A stretch of DNA of 8,517 bases from Ramlibacter sp. (GTDB lineage: Bacteria; Pseudomonadota; Gammaproteobacteria; Burkholderiales; Burkholderiaceae_C). Made by a program: the position numbers and the translations under genes. The DNA lies in the NCBI GenBank assembly GCA_021156245.1, contig JAJNBO010000076.1:1-8517 (forward strand). Direction: 5' to 3'. Shown here piece by piece: positions 1-5,930 of this stretch (within the stretch, counting starts at the first letter, position 1; each line of letters opens with the position of its first letter). The notes beneath the pieces are model-generated. The model searched no databases. It was not told where the DNA came from and saw only the letters and a list, made by a program, of their open reading frames with translations.

Positions 1-1694
1 TCGGCCGGCGGATTCAGGACGACTTCGATGCTGCGCAGGGACAGTTCGTCCTTGCCCACCATCGCGAACAGGTCCTCGGCGGTCTTGAAGCCGAGCTTCT
101 CGGCCAGGTCGTCCAGCTTCATGGACGTGCGGCCTTCGCGCTGCAGCAGCCGCTCGACCAGCTCGCGGCCCCGCGCCACGGTGGCGTGCCGCTGCTGCTC
201 GTTGAACCACGCGCGCACCTTGGAGCGCGCGCGGTGGCTCGCGAGGAAGCCGAGGTCGGCGTTCAGCCAGTCGCGCGAGGGCCCGCCTTCCTTGGCGGCG
301 ACGATTTCCACGGTCTGGCCGTTGCGCAAGGGCGTGTTCAGGGGAACCATCGCCCCGTCGACGCGGGCGCCGCGGCAGCGGTGCCCGAGGTTCGTGTGCA
401 CGCTGTACGCGAAGTCCACCGGCGTGGCGCCGCGCGGCAGCTCGACGATGGAGGCCTGGGGCGTCAGCACGTAGATGCTGTCCTCGAACAGGCCCTGGTC
501 GGCGCCCGCCAGGTCCCGCTCCCAGGCCAGCAGCTGGCGCAGCACGGCGATCTTGGTGTCGTATTCGCTGGCGGCGCTGACGCCGGAATAGCCCTTGGAC
601 CCGGCCTCCTTGTACGCCCAGTGCGCGGCCACGCCATGCTCGGCGTGCTCGTGCATGGCCTGCGTGCGGATCTGGATCTCGATCGGCCGGCCCGCCGCGT
701 CGCGCACCACCGTGTGCAGGGACTGGTAGCCGTTCGGCTTGGGCCGGGCGATGTAGTCGTCGAACTCCTCGAGGATCGGCGAGAAGCGGGCATGCACCCA
801 GGCGAGCGCGGCGTAGCAGTCCTTCACGTCCGGCACGATCACGCGCAGCGCCCTGACGTCGAGCACCTGCTCGAAGTCCAGCGACTTGCCGCGCATCTTC
901 TTGACGATGCTGTAAATGTGCTTGGGCCGGCCGTGCACCTGCGCCTGGATGCCTTGGCCCTTGAGGTCGGCTTCGAGCTGCGTGCGAAGCTGCTCGACGT
1001 ACTCCTCGCGCTCCACCCGTTTCTCGTCCAGCCAGCGCGCCACGCGCTTGTACGTCTCTGGCTCGAGGAAACGGAAGGCCAGGTCTTCCATTTCCCACTT
1101 CACCTGCCAGATGCCCAGCCGGTTCGCCAGCGGCGCGAAGACGCTCAGCGCCTCCTGCGGCACGCCGGGCGGCACCGGCTTCTTGCTGGCGGCGAAGTAA
1201 CGCAGCGTCTGCAGGCGGGAGGCGAGCCGCAGCATCACCACGCGCACGTCGCGCGAGAACGCCAGCAGCATCTTGCGCACGTTCTCGGTCTGCGTGCGCG
1301 GGTCGTTCACCAGGTGCGCCGCCGCGTCGGCGCCGCGCGCCTGCTGCTGCACGCGCACCAGCTTGTTGGTCTCCACCGCCAGCGCGGCATAGCTGTCGCC
1401 GAAGGCCTTGGCGATCACCTCCTGCGGCTTGTTCAGGTGGTGGGAGGCATAGACCAGGTAGCTGGCCGCCTGCATGGCCTCGGAGCCGCCCATGGACTTC
1501 AGGATGTCGGCCACCGCGTCGGCGTGGGCCAGCGTGTTCTCGCCGGTGTCGAGCGTCTCGCCGGCGATCAGCGGCTCGGCGAAGGCGCGCGCCCGCGCAA
1601 GTGCATTGGCCTGGTGGGGCAGCGCCTGCTCCGCGGCCGCCACCAGCTCCGGCACCGCCAGGGCTTCACCCTGTTCCGCTGCGTGGCTTTTCAT
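1..1694 (-). CDS. relA: RelA-type (p)ppGpp synthetase, C-terminus cut by window edge
   Basis: Makes the alarmone (p)ppGpp from ATP and GTP/GDP in the stringent response; cytoplasmic and, in the family, ribosome-associated. About 564 codons are visible of a family length near 740, so the C-terminal helical, zinc-finger and ACT/RRM regions lie outside. Order seen: HD-fold region at about residues 25-200 whose catalytic His-Asp pair is lost (local residues ASHHLNKP, about 83-90); synthetase domain starting near GRPKHIYS (about 254-261), with EFDD at 310-313 followed by a PKPNGYQSLH block; TGS domain from about 405 (DSIYVLTP). EFDD rather than the RxKD type, plus the dead HD site, marks a RelA-like monofunctional synthetase rather than a bifunctional SpoT/Rel. 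The ATG at 1694 overlaps the upstream hydrolase by 29 bases and lacks a clear ribosome site. A GTG at 1655, with an AGGGTGA upstream, is a less likely alternative. Confidence 0.95.
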   Translation of the reverse strand, partial: MKSHAAEQGEALAVPELVAAAEQALPHQANALARARAFAEPLIAGETLDTGENTLAHADAVADILKSMGGSEAMQAASYLVYASHHLNKPQEVIAKAFGDSYAALAVETNKLVRVQQQARGADAAAHLVNDPRTQTENVRKMLLAFSRDVRVVMLRLASRLQTLRYFAASKKPVPPGVPQEALSVFAPLANRLGIWQVKWEMEDLAFRFLEPETYKRVARWLDEKRVEREEYVEQLRTQLEADLKGQGIQAQVHGRPKHIYSIVKKMRGKSLDFEQVLDVRALRVIVPDVKDCYAALAWVHARFSPILEEFDDYIARPKPNGYQSLHTVVRDAAGRPIEIQIRTQAMHEHAEHGVAAHWAYKEAGSKGYSGVSAASEYDTKIAVLRQLLAWERDLAGADQGLFEDSIYVLTPQASIVELPRGATPVDFAYSVHTNLGHRCRGARVDGAMVPLNTPLRNGQTVEIVAAKEGGPSRDWLNADLGFLASHRARSKVRAWFNEQQRHATVARGRELVERLLQREGRTSMKLDDLAEKLGFKTAEDLFAMVGKDELSLRSIEVVLNPPA

Positions 1695-2607
1695 CGGGGT
1701 GCGATTCGTCGAGCAGGAAGGACGCCACGGCTTCCACTTGCGCGGGAGTCACCAGCGTGGGCGCATGGCCGACGCCGTCGAAGGTGACCAGCCGCGCGCG
1801 CGGACCGCGCTGCGTCATCTCCTGCGCCGTTGCCACGGACAGCAGGTCGGAGTGCGCCCCGCGCAGCAGCAAAGTGCGTGCGCGGATGGCGTCGTACAAG
1901 CCCCAGAGCGCGGCCTGCCCTGCTTTTGCCGCGCCTTCGTCGAGCGTGCGAAAGGGCACGGCGATCGCCGGGTCGTAATGCAGCGTCACGCCACCCTCCG
2001 GCAGCGGTTTCACCATCGCCTGCGAGAGGGCCAGCCACTGCTCGGAGGTGTGCGGGCCGAAGCCCTGCGAGACCTGCCACATGGCTTCCGCCGCCTGCTG
2101 CACGGTCTCGAAGCGGCCGGTGTTCCCCAGGTAGGTGCCGATGCGCTGCAAAGCCGTCCACTGGATCACCGGGCCGACGTCGTTCAGCACCAGCCTGCGG
2201 ACCGGCGCGGGCAGCGGCAGGTTCGGCGCACCGGCCAGCGCCATGCCGATCAGCCCGCCCATGCTGGTGCCGACCCAGTCCAGCACCCGCACGGGCGCGT
2301 CGCCCTGCAGCTGGCCCACCAGTTGCAGCATGTCGCTCGCGTAAGTGGGAATGCCGTAGCCCATGGGGTCGGCGAGCCAGTCGCTGCGCCCGCGACCCAC
2401 CACGTCGGGACACACCACGCGCAAGGGCTGCGTGCTGCGCTCGACCAGCGCGCTGGCGAGCACGTCGAAGTCGCGGCCCTGGCGGGACAGTCCATGGACG
2501 CAGACCACGACGTGGCCCGCATCCGAAGCGCCCCACGACCAGTAGGCCATGCGGTGGCTGCCCCGGGGATCCGGGCAGGATACGTAGTTCAGCGTAGGGA
2601 CGGTCAT
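1666..2607 (-). CDS. Alpha/beta hydrolase, candidate 3-hydroxybutyrate-oligomer hydrolase
   Basis: A 313-residue single-domain alpha/beta hydrolase, without signal peptide, so cytoplasmic. Seen directly: an HGLSRQGRDFD oxyanion-hole loop (38-48), PDVVGRGRS (67-75), nucleophile elbow GTSMGG with Ser115, a probable acid Asp254 in GAHSDLL, and His281 in GVGHAP. This is a complete Ser-Asp-His triad in the expected order. The gene is divergent from a 3-hydroxybutyrate dehydrogenase and runs into relA with a 29-base overlap. From memory, Cupriavidus necator H16 has its intracellular 3HB-oligomer hydrolase (PhaY2/PhaZc) close to a bdh gene and a relA/spoT-type gene, which makes the same role attractive here. 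That function is inferred from context; the sequence alone supports only an esterase or lipase-like hydrolase. The ATG at 2607 has no convincing Shine-Dalgarno sequence, but no better upstream start is visible. Confidence 0.85.
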   Translation of the reverse strand: MTVPTLNYVSCPDPRGSHRMAYWSWGASDAGHVVVCVHGLSRQGRDFDVLASALVERSTQPLRVVCPDVVGRGRSDWLADPMGYGIPTYASDMLQLVGQLQGDAPVRVLDWVGTSMGGLIGMALAGAPNLPLPAPVRRLVLNDVGPVIQWTALQRIGTYLGNTGRFETVQQAAEAMWQVSQGFGPHTSEQWLALSQAMVKPLPEGGVTLHYDPAIAVPFRTLDEGAAKAGQAALWGLYDAIRARTLLLRGAHSDLLSVATAQEMTQRGPRARLVTFDGVGHAPTLVTPAQVEAVASFLLDESHPDEKPRSGTG

Positions 2608-2684
2608 GGATGCGCGATCGGGCCGGAAAGGATTACGCTCCGCCGGTTCACGTCATCGTAAATCATCCCCGGAGAGACCATTCC
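2608..2684. promoter_or_regulatory. Divergent promoter region, hydrolase-relA versus bdh
   Basis: These 77 bases separate two divergent starts and so must hold the promoter of at least one unit, probably both. A 16-base imperfect palindrome lies at 2647-2662 (ttcacg, four bases, cgtaaa; one mismatch between arms) and a TCATC direct repeat lies at 2653-2657 and 2663-2667. I cannot assign -35 and -10 boxes with confidence on either strand. The palindrome is a candidate operator only. Confidence 0.5.
2671..2676 (+). promoter_or_regulatory. Ribosome binding site of bdh
   Basis: GGAGAG lies 8 bases before the ATG at 2685. It decides the start: the reading frame is open back to 2610, but the product beginning at 2685 starts right at the family's MLKGKTALVTG beta strand, and the extra upstream residues match nothing in the short-chain dehydrogenase fold. 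Confidence 0.8.
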
Positions 2685-3455
2685 ATGCTGAAAGGCAAGA
2701 CCGCCCTCGTCACAGGCTCCACCAGCGGCATCGGCCTCGGCATGGCCAGGGCGCTCGCCCGCCAGGGCGCCAACATCATGCTGAACGGCTTCGGCGACGT
2801 CGACGGGCCGAAGGCGGAAATCGCCGCGCTCGGCGTCCAGGCTGGCTACCACGGGGCCGACATGAGCAAGCCGGCCGAGATCGAGGACATGATGAAGGCA
2901 GCGGCCGCGCAGTTCGGCCGCGTCGACATCCTGGTGAACAACGCCGGCATCCAGCACGTGGCGCCGGTGGAGGATTTCCCCACCGACCGCTGGGACGCCA
3001 TCATCGCGATCAACCTGACCAGCGCTTTCCACACCAGCCGGCTCGCCCTGCCCTCGATGAAGAAGGCCAACTGGGGCCGCATCATCAACGTCGCGTCCGT
3101 GCACGGCCTGGTGGCGTCGGCGCAGAAGTCCGCGTACGTCGCGGCCAAGCACGGCCTCGTCGGCCTGACCAAGGTCACTGCGCTGGAGACCGCCACCACC
3201 GGCGTCACCTGCAACGCCATCTGCCCCGGTTGGGTGCTCACGCCGCTGGTGCAAAAGCAGGTGGATGCGCGCGCCGCCGCCAACGGCATCTCGAACGAAG
3301 AAGCCAAGAAGCAGTTGCTGGCCGAGAAGGAGCCGTCTCTGCAGTTCACCACCCCCGAGGAGCTCGGCGAGCTGGCCGTGTTCTTCTGCTCCGACGCCGC
3401 GAAGAACGTGCGGGGCGTGGCGTGGAACATGGACGGCGGCTGGGCCGCCCAGTAA
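2685..3455 (+). CDS. bdhA: D-3-hydroxybutyrate dehydrogenase (short-chain dehydrogenase)
   Basis: Oxidises (R)-3-hydroxybutyrate to acetoacetate with NAD+ (EC 1.1.1.30), a late step of PHB breakdown in the cytoplasm. The protein has 256 residues, typical for the family. Visible motifs: TGSTSGIG cofactor loop (10-17), NNAG (85-88), catalytic Asn110, Ser138, Tyr151 and Lys155 (YVAAK). Against the Pseudomonas fragi enzyme, as I recall its structure, the substrate-contact residues Gln94, His144, Lys152, Trp187, Gln196 and Trp257 all appear here at a constant offset of four: Gln90, His140, Lys148, Trp183, Gln192 and Trp253. This lifts the call from generic short-chain dehydrogenase to a specific enzyme. 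It is divergent from the hydrolase-relA pair. Its stop codon abuts the A-run of a terminator serving the opposite strand. Confidence 0.95.
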   Translation: MLKGKTALVTGSTSGIGLGMARALARQGANIMLNGFGDVDGPKAEIAALGVQAGYHGADMSKPAEIEDMMKAAAAQFGRVDILVNNAGIQHVAPVEDFPTDRWDAIIAINLTSAFHTSRLALPSMKKANWGRIINVASVHGLVASAQKSAYVAAKHGLVGLTKVTALETATTGVTCNAICPGWVLTPLVQKQVDARAAANGISNEEAKKQLLAEKEPSLQFTTPEELGELAVFFCSDAAKNVRGVAWNMDGGWAAQ

Positions 3456-3475
3456 AAAAGCCCGCCGAGGCGGGC
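3454..3475 (-). terminator. Intrinsic terminator of the WGxxGxxG-type gene, possibly bidirectional
   Basis: A perfect GC stem, gcccgcc (3460-3466) and ggcgggc (3469-3475), is preceded on the plus strand by six A residues (3454-3459), which become a T-run following the hairpin on the minus strand. It therefore terminates the minus-strand gene ending at 3505. The first two A residues are the last two bases of the bdh TAA. Plus-strand transcripts also meet the hairpin but have no U-run after it. Confidence 0.85.
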
Positions 3476-3504
3476 CGAAGGTCAGGGAGAACCGTCACCC
3501 GCCT

Positions 3505-3852
3505 TTAACGGGCGTTGTGCGTGCGCAGGTTGTTGTCGTGGTCGTGGTGCTTGCGGCGCAGCCCCAGCAGTCCGGCAAGACCCAGCAGGCCGATCCAGCC
3601 CATGTCGCGGTCGCTACGCGTTTCGGTGTTGCCCATGTCGGAAGGGCCGGCGCCCATCTGCGTGGTGCTCGGGGTCGAGCTGCTGCCCGTGTTCGCCGAG
3701 GACGAAGCGGCCGTCGTGTCCGAAGAGGACGGCGACGAGGACATCGTGGTGGACGAGGGCGACGTGGTGGTGCTCGTGTCCTGGGCCATCACCGGCAGGG
3801 CGCAGGCGAGGCCGAGAGTGGCGGCGGCGGCAACTTGGGAAAGCTTCTTCAT
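3505..3852 (-). CDS. Small secreted Ser/Thr-rich protein with WGxxGxxG-like C-terminal segment
   Basis: A 115-residue envelope protein of unknown function. Residues 1-23 are a clear Sec signal peptide (MKKLSQVAAAATLG..., cleavage likely after VMA at 21-23). Residues 25-64 are low-complexity Ser/Thr/Pro. Then comes a short acidic and polar stretch and a glycine-patterned hydrophobic segment, MGWIGLLGLAGLLGL (84-98), followed by RRK and a His/Asp-rich tail (HHDHD, 102-106). The Trp plus regularly spaced glycines, hydrophobic run and basic cluster resemble WGxxGxxG-type or other CTERM-like sorting/anchor tails, here with an unusually long tail after the basic cluster. The start at 3852 is preferred because AAGGAG sits 8 bases upstream and it begins exactly at the signal peptide; the frame is open back to 3981. 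It is followed by a strong terminator. Anchoring or processing by a dedicated peptidase is inference. Confidence 0.8.
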   Translation of the reverse strand: MKKLSQVAAAATLGLACALPVMAQDTSTTTSPSSTTMSSSPSSSDTTAASSSANTGSSSTPSTTQMGAGPSDMGNTETRSDRDMGWIGLLGLAGLLGLRRKHHDHDNNLRTHNAR

Positions 3853-4055
3853 GGAAATGACTCCTTGGGTTTCGATGGATCCATGATGCGTGCCAGGCCG
3901 GGGGCGCGCAGTCGGACCGGCGCGGAACAGCGGCAAGGAAAAGGTGGGCCAGCGGTTCCGCCAGGAGGGCCAGCAGTACACACTGTGTCGGGGTTGAAAA
4001 CCCGGCGACGTCCTACTTGAAGGCGACCGGCCGAGTCACCAGCGCTGGCCTCCAG
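3853..4055 (-). other. 203-base intergenic region upstream of the small secreted protein
   Basis: Holds the leader and probably the promoter of the small gene at 3852. Structures seen: a short hairpin gggtt-gaa-aaccc at 3991-4003 without a T-run on either strand, and a 10-base palindrome ccagcgctgg at 4039-4048 just past the metallophosphoesterase stop. Neither is a convincing terminator. No good -35/-10 pair is evident, and no additional gene is supported here. Confidence 0.45.
3861..3866 (-). promoter_or_regulatory. Ribosome binding site of the WGxxGxxG-type gene
   Basis: AAGGAG on the minus strand, 8 bases before the ATG at 3852-3850. It is the strongest Shine-Dalgarno sequence in the window and settles the start of this short gene against the longer frame opening at 3981. 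Confidence 0.85.
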
Positions 4056-4871
4056 CTAGTCGCCCAGCTGCAGCTCGTAGGGATGCGTCATCTCGAAGCG
4101 GCACTGGGCCAGGTCGAAGTCCCAGCGCTCCACCTTGCAGGTGCGGGCCGCGCCCGGCGCGGGCGCTTCCCACCGGATGACGTTCAGCGAGTTGGGTGTG
4201 CCATGGCGCACGCGATGCGACACCGCCGTGCCGGCCTGGACGCAATACATGGCCCGCGGTGCTCCCTTCGCAAGGGCGCACACGTCGCTCACGTAGGGCA
4301 GGTGGATGTGGCCGCCGAGCACCAGGTCCGCACCGGCGCGGGACCAGGCCTGCACGGCCGCCTCGCCTCCGTGCAGGCGGTCCTCCTCGTCCTCGGGCCG
4401 CATCACGCAGGCCGGCTGGTGGGTCACGACGATGCGGAGCTGGTCCGGTCGGCGCGCGCGCAAGCGGTCGACCACGCGCTGGATCTGCTTGGGCGACACC
4501 TCGCCGTCCTTGTGCCGCTCGGGCCGGGTCGTGTTGACGCCGATGACCAACACGTCCTCGAGTTCGATCTCGGGCTCGAGGTTGCGGCCGAAGCAAGCCA
4601 TGTACTTGCCGTACGGCGAGAACACTCGCGCCGCGACGTTGTAGAGCGGGATGTCGTGGTTACCCGGCAAGGTCAGCAGGTGGGGGACGCCGAGAGAATC
4701 GCAAAAACGGCGGGCGGCCGCGAACTGGGCGCTGCGGGCTCGCTGCGTGATGTCGCCGCTGAGGATGACGGCATCGGGTTTCTGGTCGCGCACCAGCTGC
4801 TGGACGGCGGCCACCACCGGCGGCTCCTCGGTGCCGAAATGGGTGTCGGAAATGTGCAGCAGGACGCTCAT
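4056..4871 (-). CDS. Calcineurin-like metallophosphoesterase
   Basis: A 271-residue cytoplasmic phosphoesterase with the complete metal-binding set of the calcineurin-like superfamily: Asp9 and His11 (DTH), Asp40 (SGDI), Asn71 and His72 (GNHD), His151 (VVTHQP), and His188 with His190 (GGHIH). Such enzymes use two metal ions to hydrolyse phosphomono- or phosphodiesters. The overall layout is like the class III cyclic-nucleotide phosphodiesterase (CpdA) group, but the substrate cannot be read from sequence; nucleotide, lipid-linked or sugar phosphate substrates are all possible. Its ATG (4871-4869) overlaps the stop of the upstream lipid-kinase gene as ATGA, so the two are almost certainly one operon with coupled translation. 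No strong independent ribosome site is seen, which fits coupling. It ends with TAG at 4058-4056. Confidence 0.92.
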   Translation of the reverse strand: MSVLLHISDTHFGTEEPPVVAAVQQLVRDQKPDAVILSGDITQRARSAQFAAARRFCDSLGVPHLLTLPGNHDIPLYNVAARVFSPYGKYMACFGRNLEPEIELEDVLVIGVNTTRPERHKDGEVSPKQIQRVVDRLRARRPDQLRIVVTHQPACVMRPEDEEDRLHGGEAAVQAWSRAGADLVLGGHIHLPYVSDVCALAKGAPRAMYCVQAGTAVSHRVRHGTPNSLNVIRWEAPAPGAARTCKVERWDFDLAQCRFEMTHPYELQLGD

Positions 4872-5857
4872 TCAGGCGGCAGCCTCTGCTCCACCGGCGG
4901 CAGCATCACCTTCAGCGGCCGCGGGGCCACCGTGAAGCGCAGCGGCAGCTCCATCCGCAGCACCTCCCCATCGGTGGCCACGCTCATCCGACGGATGCGG
5001 CGCGACCCCACGCTGAGGGTCCGCATGGCGAAAGAGTCCACGGCGCGTTCGTCGCCCAGGCGGCCGAGCAGTGCGGACGCCACCATCCGCAGCTTGGCCC
5101 ACAGGTCGATGGAGCGCACGGTCAGCCCGGCCAACCGCCCCTCCCCCACCTGCGCAACGATCTCGTCGCCGATGCCGATGCGCTGCAATTGCAGGCGGTT
5201 GTTGCAGACGAAAACACTCGCCGTCCGCAGTTGCTTCAGCTGTCCATCGAGCTCCACGTCGAGCAGCAGCTGCCGTTGCCACTCCAGCAGGCTGCGCAGC
5301 GCCGAGAGCATCGCGATCCAGCGGCGGCGGCCCAGTCTGGTCTTGACCTGCTCCCGGTCCGCGAGAAGCTTCGGATAGAGGCCGACCGACGCGTTGACCA
5401 GGAAGAGGCGCTGGTTCACCCAGCCCACCTGCACCGGCTCGGGCTGCGCGGCGAGCAGCATGCGCGTGGCTTCGGCCGCGTCGAGCGCCAGCCCGTGCTC
5501 GCGCGCGAACAGGTTGAACGTGCCCTGTGCGATCACGCCCAGCGGCACGTCGTGCGTGAAGGCGGCCTGCGCCGCGCAGTTGATGGTGCCGTCGCCACCG
5601 GCGGCGACGACGACGCCGTTCTCGTCCCGCGCGAGCCGCGCCGCCTCCTGGCAGGCTGCGACGATCCGTCCCGGCCGCACTTCGACGTAGCGGAAGCGGC
5701 GCCCCGCGGCGGACAGCTCCTGCTCGATGGCCTGCCGGACTTCATCCTTCGGGCGCGCGCCCGATCCCGGGTTGAGGACGATGAAGAGCTCCGCCGGCGC
5801 AGGGCTGGCGCCGGAGCTTCTGCTTTCGGCGGTTTGCGCGGACAGGACAGCTGACAT
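4868..5857 (-). CDS. Diacylglycerol-kinase-family lipid kinase (YegS/BmrU-like)
   Basis: A 329-residue soluble kinase predicted to phosphorylate a lipid hydroxyl with ATP at the inner membrane face, probably diacylglycerol or a related lipid. Seen: NPGSG at 29-33, the nucleotide-binding GGDGT at 87-91, GTFN at 112-115, and a C-terminal DGE at 296-298 whose Glu298 sits where the family's catalytic Glu lies. The usual GGGM...DDGLLDV stretch is degenerate here (IGIGDEI, then GEGRLAGLTV), so substrate preference may differ from standard YegS. An N-terminal extension of about 22 residues precedes the domain. The ATG at 5857 follows an in-frame TAA only 9 bases upstream, so no earlier start is possible; GGAG lies unusually close, one base from the ATG. 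It is 73 bases downstream of the SIMPL gene and overlaps the phosphoesterase by four bases. Confidence 0.9.
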   Translation of the reverse strand: MSAVLSAQTAESRSSGASPAPAELFIVLNPGSGARPKDEVRQAIEQELSAAGRRFRYVEVRPGRIVAACQEAARLARDENGVVVAAGGDGTINCAAQAAFTHDVPLGVIAQGTFNLFAREHGLALDAAEATRMLLAAQPEPVQVGWVNQRLFLVNASVGLYPKLLADREQVKTRLGRRRWIAMLSALRSLLEWQRQLLLDVELDGQLKQLRTASVFVCNNRLQLQRIGIGDEIVAQVGEGRLAGLTVRSIDLWAKLRMVASALLGRLGDERAVDSFAMRTLSVGSRRIRRMSVATDGEVLRMELPLRFTVAPRPLKVMLPPVEQRLPPE

Positions 5858-5930
5858 GCTCCGAGCTTAGGGCCGCCGGACGGCTGCGCTTGTCGGACTG
5901 CAGCGCTATGGGCCGCGTCGCCGCCACCCG

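Noticed and set aside
186..1787. 533-residue open frame on the plus strand, antisense to relA
   Set aside because: Product is rich in Arg, Ala, His and Gly with no recognisable domain, and the opposite frame encodes a fully conserved RelA. Long antisense frames are normal in such high-GC DNA.
1474..2661. 395-residue plus-strand frame antisense to the hydrolase and the relA start
   Set aside because: Shadow of the hydrolase, which has an intact catalytic triad. The antisense product is low-complexity His/Arg/Gln-rich without a domain.
2610..2684. Longer start for 3-hydroxybutyrate dehydrogenase
   Set aside because: The added 25 residues fall in the divergent promoter region, and the start at 2685 has a well-spaced GGAGAG and matches the family N-terminus.
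3799..3810. Possible lipobox (GLAC) in the small secreted protein
   Set aside because: Position -3 is Gly instead of the usual Leu, and a standard signal peptidase I site (VMA, 21-23) lies just downstream.
3853..3981. Longer start for the small secreted protein
   Set aside because: Would bury the signal peptide behind 43 unrelated residues; the ribosome site at 3861-3866 supports 3852.
3991..4003. Hairpin gggtt-gaa-aaccc as terminator of the metallophosphoesterase gene
   Set aside because: Short five-base stem and no T-run after it on the minus strand.
4017..5378. 453-residue plus-strand frame antisense to the phosphoesterase and lipid kinase
   Set aside because: Both minus-strand genes carry complete family motifs and overlap in operon fashion; the antisense product shows none.
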